From Prolixibacteraceae bacterium (GTDB taxonomy: Bacteria > Bacteroidota > Bacteroidia > Bacteroidales > Prolixibacteraceae), in NCBI GenBank assembly GCA_019720755.1, contig CP081303.1, positions 3,141,001 to 3,205,000 of the forward strand: DNA of 64,000 nucleotides. Reading direction: 5' to 3'. Below are positions 45,156 through 55,490 of this stretch, piece after piece. The position numbers and the translations under genes are program-made. Position 1 is the stretch's first letter; every line of letters begins with the position of its first letter. The notes under the pieces were generated by a model. The model ran no database searches. It saw only the letters and a program-made list of their open reading frames with translations, and was not told the DNA's origin.

Positions 45156-46067
45156 ATGAAAAATTTCTTTAAAAATGCATTGCTTTTAGCATTGCTTACT
45201 GGACTATTTGCGTCATGTTCAAAGGATGATGATATGGTTCCAACGAAAAAAACAAACGATAAAACCGCAATTTTATTGGTTACTTTTGGTTCTTCTTACA
45301 CTGGTCCAGAGAAGTCCTTTGCGAATATTGAAGAAGAAGTGAAGAAAGCATATCCTAACGATGATATCTCATGGGCTTTTACTTCTCATATCATTCGAAA
45401 TAAGTTAATTAAGAACGGGGTAGGTCCTTTTAAAGATATTGACTCTCCTGAAGAGGCAATGAAAAAATTGAAAGAGTCTGGATATAAGAAGATTGTTGTA
45501 CAATCTTTACATGTTATTCCAGGTTCAGAGTTCAATGATCTTAAGAAAAAGGTTGAAGAGTTTAGATCTAATAATCCTACAATTAAAATGCCACTAGGTA
45601 CACCTCTTATGAACACAGATGATGACATGAAGCAATTGTGTGATATAATGGTTAAAAAATTTGCCAAAGAGGATCAAACAGTCGTTATGATGGGGCATGG
45701 TACTAAACATGAGGCAAATGATCGTTATACTCGTGTTGGGAAGTTCTTTAAAGATAAAGATAAGAACTTTATCGTTGGAACAGTAGAGGCTACACCTGGC
45801 ATTACGGAAGTGATTGCTGATGCAAAACAATTGGTGTCTAAAAATATTCTTTTGATGCCATTGATGAGTGTTGCTGGGGATCATGCAACCAATGATATGG
45901 CTGCTGATTTTGATCCTAAAAAAGATAAAGTGGAGGATAAGAGTTGGAAAGTGCTTCTTCAAGAGGAGGGGTATAAGGTGACTCCATTGATGAAAGGTCT
46001 TGCTGACTATGACGAAGTGGTAAGCCTTTGGTTAGAGCATCTTGCTACTGCTAAGAAAGAACTATAA
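45156..46067 (+). CDS. CbiK-like cobaltochelatase lipoprotein, paralogue 2
   Basis: The 303-aa protein is a tandem paralogue of the preceding gene. Its lipoprotein signal ends LLTGLFASC (Cys21) and is followed by an acidic linker (SKDDD). All core motifs recur: LVTFGSSYTGPEKSFANIEE, VVQSLHVIPGSEFNDL, MMGHGTKHEANDRYTR and LMSVAGDHATNDMAADFD. The histidine pair, 181 and 243, is again 62 apart. It differs by a ~9-residue charged insertion after GDHATNDMA (DFDPKKDKVEDK). Retention of the metal-site residues in both copies argues for two functional proteins, perhaps differing in metal or tetrapyrrole. A terminator follows about 25 bp after the stop. Confidence 0.88.
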   Translation: MKNFFKNALLLALLTGLFASCSKDDDMVPTKKTNDKTAILLVTFGSSYTGPEKSFANIEEEVKKAYPNDDISWAFTSHIIRNKLIKNGVGPFKDIDSPEEAMKKLKESGYKKIVVQSLHVIPGSEFNDLKKKVEEFRSNNPTIKMPLGTPLMNTDDDMKQLCDIMVKKFAKEDQTVVMMGHGTKHEANDRYTRVGKFFKDKDKNFIVGTVEATPGITEVIADAKQLVSKNILLMPLMSVAGDHATNDMAADFDPKKDKVEDKSWKVLLQEEGYKVTPLMKGLADYDEVVSLWLEHLATAKKEL

Positions 46068-46092
46068 GGTTTTTTCGACTTCAATAATTATT

Positions 46093-46129
46093 AAAAGGGT
46101 AACTCAGCTTCGGTTGATTTACCCTTTTT
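46093..46129 (+). terminator. Intrinsic terminator after the CbiK-like pair
   Basis: AAAAGGGTAA pairs with TTACCCTTTT (one T bulged between the outer and inner stems) around an inner imperfect stem, followed by T. Confidence 0.85.
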
Positions 46130-46239
46130 GGGGATTTACTTGTCTCTGAAATTATATTTGCACGTTAAGTAAAACCATATATATTATGATTACATTTGTT
46201 CTATTCTATGAAAGTATAAACGTTTCCAATTAATATTCC

Positions 46240-49200
46240 ATGAGACATTCCTTCTGTTCATATTTACTCTTATTGGTAGCTCTCTTTTTGCTATACAGTT
46301 GTGGTAATTCTGAGAAAGAGTCGAATAAACAAGAGTCTATATCCAATCTTATCTCTTTTGTTTCGACTAATAATGTTAGTACGCAAGGTCCAATCGTTAT
46401 TGAGTTTTCAGAAATTGTAAAAGATGCATCTATTGATTTGGATAAGGTAATTGACCTATCTCCAAACTTTAATTATAAATCACAATGGATTGCAAACCAG
46501 AAGTTAGTTTTAACTCCCACAGAAAAACTTAAACCGAGTACAGCATATGATGTCACTCTTGATTTAAAGAGGCTTTACCCAAATGCAAGTGAAGTGAAGC
46601 CTTATAAATTTAAATTTGTGACTTTAGTAACCTCTTTTAAAGTGGATGTTCAGAGTCTTGAATGCGATCCAAATAATCCCTCAAAAATGATTTGTAAGGG
46701 AGTATTTGTCTTTAATGATGCTATTAAAAAAAGGGATGTTGAGGACTTTTTGTCTATTGAAAAAAAGGGAGACTTTGATATTAAATGGAATCATAATGGA
46801 CAGAAGCACTACTTTGAAATAAGCAATATAATTCGAAAATCTAAGGAATATAACTTCACTCTTAACTGGAACGGTAATTCAAAAGACATTGATATAGAGG
46901 GGAGCAAAACATTAGTGGTTCCTATCAAGGGAGACTTTAAGTTTCAGTCAATGGACATATCGACAGGTGGGTCTCCTGTTATTACCTTAACTTTTTCAGA
47001 TGTATTAGCTCCTGAACAGAATCTAAAAGGATTGATCTACCTGAAAGGTTGTAAGTTAGGGACCTCTATTGTGGGAAATAAACTAGTGGTCTATCCTGAT
47101 AAGTTGTTGGCTGGAGAGCAGTATCTTAAAGTGAATAGTGCTATTAAAAGTCTTTCAGGAAAGAGAATGGTTAAATCATTAACCATTGCAGTTAACTTTA
47201 CTCCATCCAAGCCGAAGGTCCAATTTGTGCGTAAAGGAAATATTATCCCTAATGCTTCTGGATTTAAGATTCCATTCAGGGCAATAAACTTAGATGCGGT
47301 GTATGTTCGTATTGTGCGTGTATTTCAAAAAAATATTCCTTTTTTCCTTCAATCTACATCACTCAATTCTTCGACAAGCAGTGTGAGGCGTTTTGGAAGG
47401 ATCGTTTATGAGGGAAAGATGACATTAGATGGAGTAGAGGTAAATAAGTATAAAACATTTGCTTTAAATATTCCTGATATCATTGAGGTGAAACCCAATG
47501 AAATTTATCAAGTGAATATCGGCATTCGTCCTAACTATTCAATTTATCCTTGTAAAAACCTTCAGGAGTTGCGTGATATGAAACTGGAAGAGGTTCAAGA
47601 TAAGGACTTCTGGAATGGAGATAATTGGAGTGAATCAAATTACTATTCGAAAAATAATCTCTATAATTGGCGTAAGAGTGATGATCCTTCTCATCCTTCT
47701 TATTACTCTCCATCGAAGGCTATTTCAAGATATGTTATAAGTTCGAATATTGGCCTTATTGTCAAGAAAGAAGAGGATAACAACTATTATATTGCTGCAA
47801 CGGATCTGCTCTCTTCTAAACCTAAAGAGGGGGTAGAGATAAAGATCTTAAATTTTCAAAATCAAGTTATCTCTACAGGGGAAACCGATACGAATGGATT
47901 CCTACGTGTAAAGACTCGAATGGAAGGATGTCTTGTACTTGCAAAGAAATTTAATGATTGGGGATTCTTAAAGATCAATTCTGATATGCAGGAGGTTAGT
48001 GATTTTAATGTTTCCGGTTATGATAACAAATCAGAGGTTTCTGCTTTTATTTATGGAGAACGTGATGTTTGGAGACCAGGAGACTCTATCTATGTATCTT
48101 CTGTGATACGAGATGAGAGTAAGAAATTAGAAGATAATTATCCTGTGATATTTGAATTGTATGATTCAAAAGGGGTGTTGAAAGATAAAAATGTTCAGAC
48201 TAAAAAAGGAAGTATTATCTCTTATCGTACAGCAACGAATGTGGATGATCCAGTTGGAAACTGGTTATTGAAGATGAAAGTAGCTGGTAATACTTACTCT
48301 AAAGTTCTACGTATTGAGACAATTCGCCCTAATCGGATGAAAATTTTATGGGAGAATGAACCTAAGTATATTGAATCTAAAAGGCCTCAAATAAACTTTG
48401 ATGTTAAATGGCTTCATGGTGCACCTGCAAAAGGGCATAAAATGATCGTAAATACTCGTATACGTAGAAAAAGCATTAATTTGAAAGGATTTCATGGCTA
48501 TTGGTTTAGAAATGAAGCTGCATCAAATCGTTCTTCTTATTTCAAGTCATGGGAAGGGAAAACTGATGAGTCTGGAAAGGCCAAAGTGTTGCTTGATCTA
48601 GATCTTAAAAATGTAAAAGAACCTTTGGTTGCAATGGATTTAGAGAGCCGTGTCTTTGAGGATGGAGGCGCTGCTACTACAACTACTATGTCCAAAGATT
48701 TCTATCCTTTTAAGAAATTCTGTGGTGTAAAGCTTTCAGGTGTTCAAAGTTATGGTTCTTATTACGATACAGAAAAGGATATTCGTTGTGATCTAGTTGT
48801 ACTAAACACTCAGTTAAAATATTCCAAAGGGACGGTTCGTTATTACCTTTATAAGGTAGATTATTCTTGGTGGTGGAATGCAGAATCTAGCTCCTCATTA
48901 GCAAAATATGTAGACGACCAAAAATATACTCCTTTTAAGCGGGGAGTGATTAATGTAGCTCAAGGAAAAGGATCCTTTTCATTTAGAATGAAGAATAATG
49001 AGTGGGGAAGGTATCTTTTAGTGGCAAAACTTTCTAATGGCAATACGGTTTCAAAGTTATTCTTCTGTGACTGGCCAGGAGGAGAGAAAAGTGATAATAG
49101 TGGACAGACCCTTCTATCGCTTAACGTGAAAAAAGATCGTTTAGTGAAAGGAGAAGATATCTCTTTAATGTTTCCTAGTGAAAATGGGGGCCATGCCTTG

Positions 49201-51681
49201 ATATCAATTGAAAGGGGAGGGCGTGTGATTAAGCAATCATGGGTGCAAACCACAGAGAAGAATACTATTGTGACAATCCCTACTGGGGAAACGATGACAC
49301 CAAATATCTATCTCTATGTAACATATATACAACCCTATCAGAACGTAAAGAATGATCGCCCTATTCGACTTTATGGTATCAAGAAAATTCATATTGAAGA
49401 TCCAAACTCTAAGTTATCTCCAGAGATTGAATGCAATGATGAAGTTCGCGCAAAAAAGGATATTCATATAAAAGTGTCGGAAGCGAACAAAAAAGAAATT
49501 GATTATACTATTGCTGTAGTTGATGAAGGGCTGTTAGGTATTACGAACTATAGAACTCCATCTCCTTGGAACTACTTCAATCAAGATTTGGCTCTCCGTG
49601 TCAGTACTTGGGACCTCTATGATGATATCCTTGGTATGTATGCTGGTAAAATGGGCCGTTTAATTCCTGTTGGAGGAGACGGTATGCTTAAAGATCCATC
49701 GAAGAATAAAGCCAAACGTTTTAAACCTGTGGTACTTTTTGCTGGACCATTCCATCTAGATAAAGGAGAAAAGGCAGAACATCACTTTAAAATTCCTGCT
49801 TATACAGGGGAAGTGCGTGTGATGGTTATTGCTGCGAATGATGATAGTTATGGTTCTTCGCAAAAGCAGGTTAAGGTAGTCGACCCTTTAATGATACTTG
49901 CCGATGCACCACGTACCTTAGATCTGAACGAAAAATTCTTGCTTCCAATTACTCTCTTTACAAATAAAAAGATGACAGGAAAAATCTCTGTACACGTTGA
50001 GGTAAAGGGGGAATTAAAACTTGATGGTACAGATGATCTTCGTACTGAGATGGGAAATTTAAAAGAGAAAGATTTAGCGTTTAAGTTAAAAACAACGAAT
50101 ACTACTGGTAAAGGAGAGATTATCGTTACTGCAAAATGTGGTGATTATAATGCTCAATATAAGATCGAAATGGAGGTTGATAACTCAAATCCAATTCAAT
50201 ATGAAACGGTGTGGAAAAAGCTTAATCCTAAGCAGAAGATAAGCGATAATAAATCCATGTTAGATAACTGTGAAGGCGAACGTCTTGTTCTGAGTGCATC
50301 CACTATGATGGTTTGTAATATAGGAAAACGATTGGACCAATTGATTGTATATCCTCATGGATGTTTAGAACAGACAGTATCGAGTGTTTTTCCACAGCTT
50401 TTGTTACTTCAAAGCAGTCAACTCAATAAAGAAAATAAAGAGAAGATGATTATAAATGTGCAAAATGCACTTTCAAGACTTCTTCTATTTCAACATTCTG
50501 ATGGATCATTTTCTTATTGGCCTGGTTCAAACTATAACTCTAAATGGGCCTCATGTTATGCCGGACACTTCTTGGTCATGGCTAAGAAAGCAGGATATTT
50601 TATTCCTGGTGATATGCTTAAAAGATGGACACGACACCAATTGTCTATGGCCAATCGTTGGAGAAGTGATGAGACTAAAGCAGTACAAGCCTATTGTTTA
50701 TTTGTATTATCTCTTGCGGGAGAGGCTCCTTTGGGAGTGATGAATAGATTAAGAGAAGATCGTGAATTAAAAACACCAGACCGTTGGTTATTGGCTTCTG
50801 CATATGCTCAAATTGGTAGAATGAATACTGCTGAATCTCTATTTGATTTTCGTGATCTGTCTACTGTAACATATCCTCTTGGGGAGAAGAATGTCTCTTT
50901 TGGATCTCAACTTAGAGACAAATCATTATTACTTCTTTCATTAAATATGCTAGGGCGTGAAGATATTGCTTTCCCTCTTGCTGTTGAAATATCAAAAGAA
51001 TTAAGTTCTGATCGATGGATGAGCACACAGACTACAAGTTTTGCTCTTCTTGCAGTACAAGATTTTATGAAGAGTAATACCAATCACGTTGAGACTTCTA
51101 GTTTATCTGTGAATATCGGTTCGAAAACAATGAAAACAGATATCTCTCCACAAACAGATATTATCTACCAAGGGACTTGGTCTAATAAAGAAAATATAGA
51201 GGTGGTGAATAGTGGCAATAGTCCTGTGTTTGCAGCTATAACAAAATCATTTAAACGTACGGATATCTCACAAAAGGCTTCATCGAATGGATTATCATTA
51301 AGGGTGGTACTAGTAGATGATAACGATAAAGTAGTTCAAGATACACTATTAGTACAGGGTAAAGATTACAAATTGAAGGTATATGTGAAGAATATCTCTA
51401 AATGGAATTTGAAAAATTTAGCGCTTAGAATTCCTATGCCTTCAGGTGCTGAGATTTTAAATAGATCTGATGTACTTCCAGAATCATGTACTTTCCAGCA
51501 GATCTTGGATGACGAAGTTCGTGAATATTTAAATATCAATAGAAATAAATCGGTATCGATCACAATTCCTTTTAACGCAAGTTTTAAAGGATATTATAAG
51601 TGGCCATCGATTTCAGTTGAAGCGATGTATAACCACCAATTTAATGCATCCACTGATGCTAAAATGGTGAGTATTAAATAA
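46240..51681 (+). CDS. Bacterial alpha-2-macroglobulin family lipoprotein
   Basis: The 1813-aa protein has a lipoprotein signal (LVALFLLYSC, Cys21). Bacterial Ig-like and MG domains follow, including an MG2-type segment around residue 590-690 (DVWRPGDSIYVSSVIRDESK) and an A2M domain around 1160-1260 (FKPVVLFAGPFHLDKGEKAE). The thioester region is VYPHGCLEQTVSSVFPQLLL, with Cys1375 and Gln1378 in a CLEQ thioester motif. The C-terminal half is an alpha/alpha toroid (SYWPGSNYNSKWASCYAGHF). Bacterial A2Ms trap attacking proteases in the periplasm. It lies 11 bp upstream of the PBP1C gene, the standard pairing thought to link protease defence with cell-wall repair. Confidence 0.93.
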   Translation: MRHSFCSYLLLLVALFLLYSCGNSEKESNKQESISNLISFVSTNNVSTQGPIVIEFSEIVKDASIDLDKVIDLSPNFNYKSQWIANQKLVLTPTEKLKPSTAYDVTLDLKRLYPNASEVKPYKFKFVTLVTSFKVDVQSLECDPNNPSKMICKGVFVFNDAIKKRDVEDFLSIEKKGDFDIKWNHNGQKHYFEISNIIRKSKEYNFTLNWNGNSKDIDIEGSKTLVVPIKGDFKFQSMDISTGGSPVITLTFSDVLAPEQNLKGLIYLKGCKLGTSIVGNKLVVYPDKLLAGEQYLKVNSAIKSLSGKRMVKSLTIAVNFTPSKPKVQFVRKGNIIPNASGFKIPFRAINLDAVYVRIVRVFQKNIPFFLQSTSLNSSTSSVRRFGRIVYEGKMTLDGVEVNKYKTFALNIPDIIEVKPNEIYQVNIGIRPNYSIYPCKNLQELRDMKLEEVQDKDFWNGDNWSESNYYSKNNLYNWRKSDDPSHPSYYSPSKAISRYVISSNIGLIVKKEEDNNYYIAATDLLSSKPKEGVEIKILNFQNQVISTGETDTNGFLRVKTRMEGCLVLAKKFNDWGFLKINSDMQEVSDFNVSGYDNKSEVSAFIYGERDVWRPGDSIYVSSVIRDESKKLEDNYPVIFELYDSKGVLKDKNVQTKKGSIISYRTATNVDDPVGNWLLKMKVAGNTYSKVLRIETIRPNRMKILWENEPKYIESKRPQINFDVKWLHGAPAKGHKMIVNTRIRRKSINLKGFHGYWFRNEAASNRSSYFKSWEGKTDESGKAKVLLDLDLKNVKEPLVAMDLESRVFEDGGAATTTTMSKDFYPFKKFCGVKLSGVQSYGSYYDTEKDIRCDLVVLNTQLKYSKGTVRYYLYKVDYSWWWNAESSSSLAKYVDDQKYTPFKRGVINVAQGKGSFSFRMKNNEWGRYLLVAKLSNGNTVSKLFFCDWPGGEKSDNSGQTLLSLNVKKDRLVKGEDISLMFPSENGGHALISIERGGRVIKQSWVQTTEKNTIVTIPTGETMTPNIYLYVTYIQPYQNVKNDRPIRLYGIKKIHIEDPNSKLSPEIECNDEVRAKKDIHIKVSEANKKEIDYTIAVVDEGLLGITNYRTPSPWNYFNQDLALRVSTWDLYDDILGMYAGKMGRLIPVGGDGMLKDPSKNKAKRFKPVVLFAGPFHLDKGEKAEHHFKIPAYTGEVRVMVIAANDDSYGSSQKQVKVVDPLMILADAPRTLDLNEKFLLPITLFTNKKMTGKISVHVEVKGELKLDGTDDLRTEMGNLKEKDLAFKLKTTNTTGKGEIIVTAKCGDYNAQYKIEMEVDNSNPIQYETVWKKLNPKQKISDNKSMLDNCEGERLVLSASTMMVCNIGKRLDQLIVYPHGCLEQTVSSVFPQLLLLQSSQLNKENKEKMIINVQNALSRLLLFQHSDGSFSYWPGSNYNSKWASCYAGHFLVMAKKAGYFIPGDMLKRWTRHQLSMANRWRSDETKAVQAYCLFVLSLAGEAPLGVMNRLREDRELKTPDRWLLASAYAQIGRMNTAESLFDFRDLSTVTYPLGEKNVSFGSQLRDKSLLLLSLNMLGREDIAFPLAVEISKELSSDRWMSTQTTSFALLAVQDFMKSNTNHVETSSLSVNIGSKTMKTDISPQTDIIYQGTWSNKENIEVVNSGNSPVFAAITKSFKRTDISQKASSNGLSLRVVLVDDNDKVVQDTLLVQGKDYKLKVYVKNISKWNLKNLALRIPMPSGAEILNRSDVLPESCTFQQILDDEVREYLNINRNKSVSITIPFNASFKGYYKWPSISVEAMYNHQFNASTDAKMVSIK

Positions 51682-51692
51682 GAATTTATAAG

Positions 51693-54005
51693 ATGAAACA
51701 GAACGTATTTAGAGGATATAAATATGGTATATGGTTTTGCTCAGCATTATTCATTCTTTCTATATTTTGGATGGTAATCCCTTCTGTTTCATTTAACAAT
51801 CCTAGATCCACAGTATTGTTTTCTAAGAATGATTACCTTATTGGTGCTACATTAGCTAGTGATCAACAATGGCGTTTCCCTCCGGAGAAAAGTGTTGGGA
51901 ATAAGTTTAAGAAAGCCTTAATAACTTATGAGGATGAAAATTTCTACAATCATTGGGGGATTGATATCAAAGCTGTTGCACGAGCTATTTACCTGAACAT
52001 TAAAAGAGGACATATTGTTAGTGGTGCTAGCACTTTGTCTATGCAGATCTCTAGATTGGCATTGAATAACCAAGACAGAACATGGTGGGCTAAAATTAAA
52101 GAAGGCTTTGCTACACTCAAATTAGAAGTGCAATGTTCAAAAGAGGAGATCTTGTCTCTCTATGCCAATAATGCTCCTTTCGGAGGAAATATAGTAGGAA
52201 TAGAAGCAGCATCATGGAGATATTTTAGTTGTGCATCCTCTAAGTTGACATGGGCAGAGTCGGCTACTTTGGCTGTACTTCCAAATGCACCTGCATTGAT
52301 TTATCCTGGGCATAATAATAAGGTTTTAAGAAAGAAAAGAGATTTTCTTTTGAAGAAGCTCTATTTGAAAAAAGTCATTGATAAACAAACTTATGAGCTT
52401 TCAATACTAGAAAAACTTCCCCAACATGTGATGCCTTTTCCTAAAGATTTTATTCATGCTATGGAGTGGTTGAGGAGAATTGATCCTGGAAAATCAATCC
52501 ATACAGCATTAGATCCACGATTACAAGATCAGATTTTGAGTCGTTTAGCGAACTATTCAATTAAATATAAGGCCAATCAGATTCATAATGTAGGAGTTTT
52601 GGTTTTATCTGTAAAAACAGGAAATGTAATTTCTTATATAGGGAATTCCGATTGGAAAGATCCAAATCAAGGGGCCGTGGATATGGTTCAGGCAGATCGA
52701 AGTACTGGAAGTCTACTAAAACCATTCCTTTATGCAGCCATGCAAGATGCGGGTTATATTACTCCTAATACAATTATCCCTGATTACCCTGTTTTTCTAA
52801 ATGGATTTGCTCCGAAGAACTTTGATAGAAAGTTTCGTGGTGCAGTATCAGCATCTTTAGCTTTAAGTGAATCTTTGAATGTTCCATCTGTCTTTATGCT
52901 AAGACAATACTCTGCTGCGAGATTTCTTCATATTCTTCACAGTATGGGCTTGTCTTCTTTTGATAAAAGGGCTGATTACTATGGTCTTTCCTTAATTTTA
53001 GGAGGAGGAGAGTCTAGTCTTTGGCAAATGGTTGGTGCCTATGCTTCTATGTCAAGAGCACTCAGTTATGGAGAAAAAAATGCTATATTTGCTCCCTCGA
53101 TCTCTTCCAATATCTCATATAAGAAGCATGACTCTCCTTTATCAAAAGCCGCTATTTGGAATACTTTTCAATCTCTTCAAACTGTAAATAGACCCATTAA
53201 TGAGGTTGGTTGGAAATATTTAGATTCTTCTTCGCCTTTGGCTTGGAAAACGGGAACAAGCTATGGATTTAAAGATGCTTGGGCTATAGGGGTAAATCCT
53301 GAATATGCAATTGGAGTGTGGGTTGGTAACGCAGATGGTCAAGGACGTCCAGCCTGTACTGGTGTTACGATGGCTGCCCCAATTTTGTTTGATATCTTTC
53401 ATTTTTTACCTAAGACACCTTGGTTTTCAAAACCAGATAGTGAACTATTTCCTCTTGCTGTTTGCCATGAGAGTGGTTATAGTGCTTCCAAATATTGTAA
53501 TAATATAGATACATTACTTGTGGGGGAAGAGGTGCTGAAAACGGAGCCATGTCCTTATCATAAAGAAATAATGCTTGATAAAATGCAAAAATATAGAGTG
53601 AATAATACGAACTATCCCATTACTAAGATGGTAAAGAAGTGTTGGTTTATTCTTCCTCCTAAGATTGCCTACTATTACAAACAAAATCATCCTGAATATC
53701 ACTCTTTGCCACCTCGATTCCCTTCGGGTAAATGGAATGAGCAGGCGACTGTTGGAATTTTGTATCCCTCTCAAGGACTTGTGGTAACTACTCCCAGAGA
53801 TTTTATGGGTGTCGCAACGGAGGTTGTGTTCCAGGCTACAACTACTCTAGATGATACCCAACTTTATTGGTTTCTTGATGGTCAGAGTATAGGAACTACA
53901 TCTATTGTGCATAAGATATCTTGTTCTCCTTCTGTTGGGACCCATAGATTGGTTGTCCAAGATAAAAATGGAAATGAAGATACGGTTGTTTTTAAAGTCG
54001 TTTGA
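51693..54005 (+). CDS. pbpC: Penicillin-binding protein 1C (bifunctional)
   Basis: The 770-aa inner-membrane-anchored protein has one N-terminal helix (WFCSALFILSIFWMVIPSV). A GT51 glycosyltransferase domain follows (ALITYEDENFYNHWGIDIKA and HIVSGASTLSMQISRLAL). The transpeptidase domain has DRSTGSLLKPFLYAAMQDAG (SxxK), LSESLNVPSVF (SxN) and LAWKTGTSYGFKDAWAIGV (KTG). A C-terminal BiPBP_C beta domain runs from about residue 680. Length matches PBP1C. It is co-transcribed with the A2M lipoprotein gene. Confidence 0.95.
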   Translation: MKQNVFRGYKYGIWFCSALFILSIFWMVIPSVSFNNPRSTVLFSKNDYLIGATLASDQQWRFPPEKSVGNKFKKALITYEDENFYNHWGIDIKAVARAIYLNIKRGHIVSGASTLSMQISRLALNNQDRTWWAKIKEGFATLKLEVQCSKEEILSLYANNAPFGGNIVGIEAASWRYFSCASSKLTWAESATLAVLPNAPALIYPGHNNKVLRKKRDFLLKKLYLKKVIDKQTYELSILEKLPQHVMPFPKDFIHAMEWLRRIDPGKSIHTALDPRLQDQILSRLANYSIKYKANQIHNVGVLVLSVKTGNVISYIGNSDWKDPNQGAVDMVQADRSTGSLLKPFLYAAMQDAGYITPNTIIPDYPVFLNGFAPKNFDRKFRGAVSASLALSESLNVPSVFMLRQYSAARFLHILHSMGLSSFDKRADYYGLSLILGGGESSLWQMVGAYASMSRALSYGEKNAIFAPSISSNISYKKHDSPLSKAAIWNTFQSLQTVNRPINEVGWKYLDSSSPLAWKTGTSYGFKDAWAIGVNPEYAIGVWVGNADGQGRPACTGVTMAAPILFDIFHFLPKTPWFSKPDSELFPLAVCHESGYSASKYCNNIDTLLVGEEVLKTEPCPYHKEIMLDKMQKYRVNNTNYPITKMVKKCWFILPPKIAYYYKQNHPEYHSLPPRFPSGKWNEQATVGILYPSQGLVVTTPRDFMGVATEVVFQATTTLDDTQLYWFLDGQSIGTTSIVHKISCSPSVGTHRLVVQDKNGNEDTVVFKVV

Positions 54006-54038
54006 TCTCCTAAGATCATTCTAATATGTAAAAAAAAC

Positions 54039-54075
54039 AAAGCCGGATACGCACTCTGCGTATTCGGCTTTTCCT
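54039..54075 (+). terminator. Intrinsic terminator after pbpC
   Basis: AAAGCCGGATACGC pairs with GCGTATTCGGCTTT (one G-T pair) around ACTCT, followed by T. The remaining DNA to 54301 shows nothing recognisable. Confidence 0.9.
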
Positions 54076-54301
54076 GTTGTTGAGAAGTGCTTATTAACGT
54101 TTGTGCAAGCTCTTCTTGGGTATTTTGAATATCTTAATTATCTATTTTGGTGATAAGTAATTCCTCACAAATAATCTAATAGAGATGGGGAATAACCTTG
54201 TATATTAACATGCGGCTAATGTATGTTAATAATTCTGTTTTCCAAAATAATTTCAATTTATGTTCATTTTATTTCAATCAATGAGGTGCTTTCCACCGAA
54301 A

Positions 54302-55423
54302 TTATTTTTTTGCGTTCATCAAAGCCTTACCAATAGTTTTGTCTATGTATAAATAATTTAAAATAATTTCTTTTTTATTCTCAATGTCACTTGATTCTAA
54401 TACCGACTCTACGTGATTGAAACAAGACATATCTGTAAATCGTTGATTCAGAATAGATATTAATGATAGATTATGTTGATTGCAAAGTTCTATCAGTAGT
54501 TCCTTATCTATACCGTTATGAAAAAATAGATGTGCTAATAGAACTTCAATTACAAAATGTTTATTTTTGAAACTTTCTAGATATGCATATAAGTCATAGG
54601 TCTCACTCTCGATATTGTAACCGGGGATGTCATCGTAACCATCATCAAAATCATGATGATCCCACTTGAAATGCTCCCTTTCATCTTTTGCTTTCTGCCA
54701 TTGATTCATTAGGCTAAGGGACTCCTCTTGTGTATTAATACCTATATTTTGAAACATGACTAATATGTCAATTGCTAGTATCCCTTCATTTGTGTTTTCT
54801 AATTTATGTTCTAAAAGAAGTTTTATCTCTTGTGGTATCTTCTTCTCCAGTCCGATATAGTAGTGATCCATAATAATAATCAGGGTGGTGATGTATCGGT
54901 CTTCTAATTCATTTATCAATGGAATAAAGAGAGGTTCTAGTCCTTCTGCAAGATATTCAATTTGAATATCCTGAATAATTTCAAATGCGAGAAGTGATAG
55001 AGGTACTTTTAATGTATCATCTTTTTTTACCTTAAGTATACGTATGGAGAATTTTAAAAGAATTTGGTGCAAACGATGAATCTTGGATATATATTTCTCA
55101 TCTGGTTTGAGAACTGTGTCTGTATTATTCTCTGGTATATAGAAATGTAATAAGACTGGAATATGTTCAAGTAAATGAATTATTCTTAAAATATTGGGTG
55201 TGTCTTCTGATCTCTCTATATACCAAGAACCAAAATCGAGATGTAGCTCTAAATCTTGCAACGATTCTAATGCAAGATCTGTCCCTATTAAATAGAAGTA
55301 TGAGTTTACATTGGAGATATACTGTGATATAGAACGATTCTTCTCTTGCCTATCTGTATCTAGTATGCGACGTTTTATATCGTTATACTGATGTGCAAAT
55401 GGTGACCTTTTATTACCTATCAT
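54302..55423 (-). CDS. Hypothetical cytoplasmic helical protein
   Basis: I do not recognise this 373-aa protein. It has no signal peptide or membrane helix, is strongly acidic and helical, and looks like a helical-repeat (HEAT/TPR-like) fold (LIIIMDHYYIGLEKKIPQEI, LAIDILVMFQNIGINTQEES). A His/Asp-rich linker near residues 250-275 (KWDHHDFDDGYDDIPGYNIE) could bind metal. Codon use is like that of the neighbouring core genes. It is divergent from the rluA-type gene, 67 bp away. No function is proposed. Confidence 0.65.
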   Translation of the reverse strand: MIGNKRSPFAHQYNDIKRRILDTDRQEKNRSISQYISNVNSYFYLIGTDLALESLQDLELHLDFGSWYIERSEDTPNILRIIHLLEHIPVLLHFYIPENNTDTVLKPDEKYISKIHRLHQILLKFSIRILKVKKDDTLKVPLSLLAFEIIQDIQIEYLAEGLEPLFIPLINELEDRYITTLIIIMDHYYIGLEKKIPQEIKLLLEHKLENTNEGILAIDILVMFQNIGINTQEESLSLMNQWQKAKDEREHFKWDHHDFDDGYDDIPGYNIESETYDLYAYLESFKNKHFVIEVLLAHLFFHNGIDKELLIELCNQHNLSLISILNQRFTDMSCFNHVESVLESSDIENKKEIILNYLYIDKTIGKALMNAKK

Positions 55424-55490
55424 TTTATATTGATCATTTTATTCTCTCTTTATTTGCTACTTTTACCTCGTCATCTTAATCGTTGGATAA

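Noticed and set aside
45386..45962. Reverse-strand open frames opposite the second CbiK-like gene
   Set aside because: The forward gene has conserved catalytic motifs throughout this span; the reverse frames show none.
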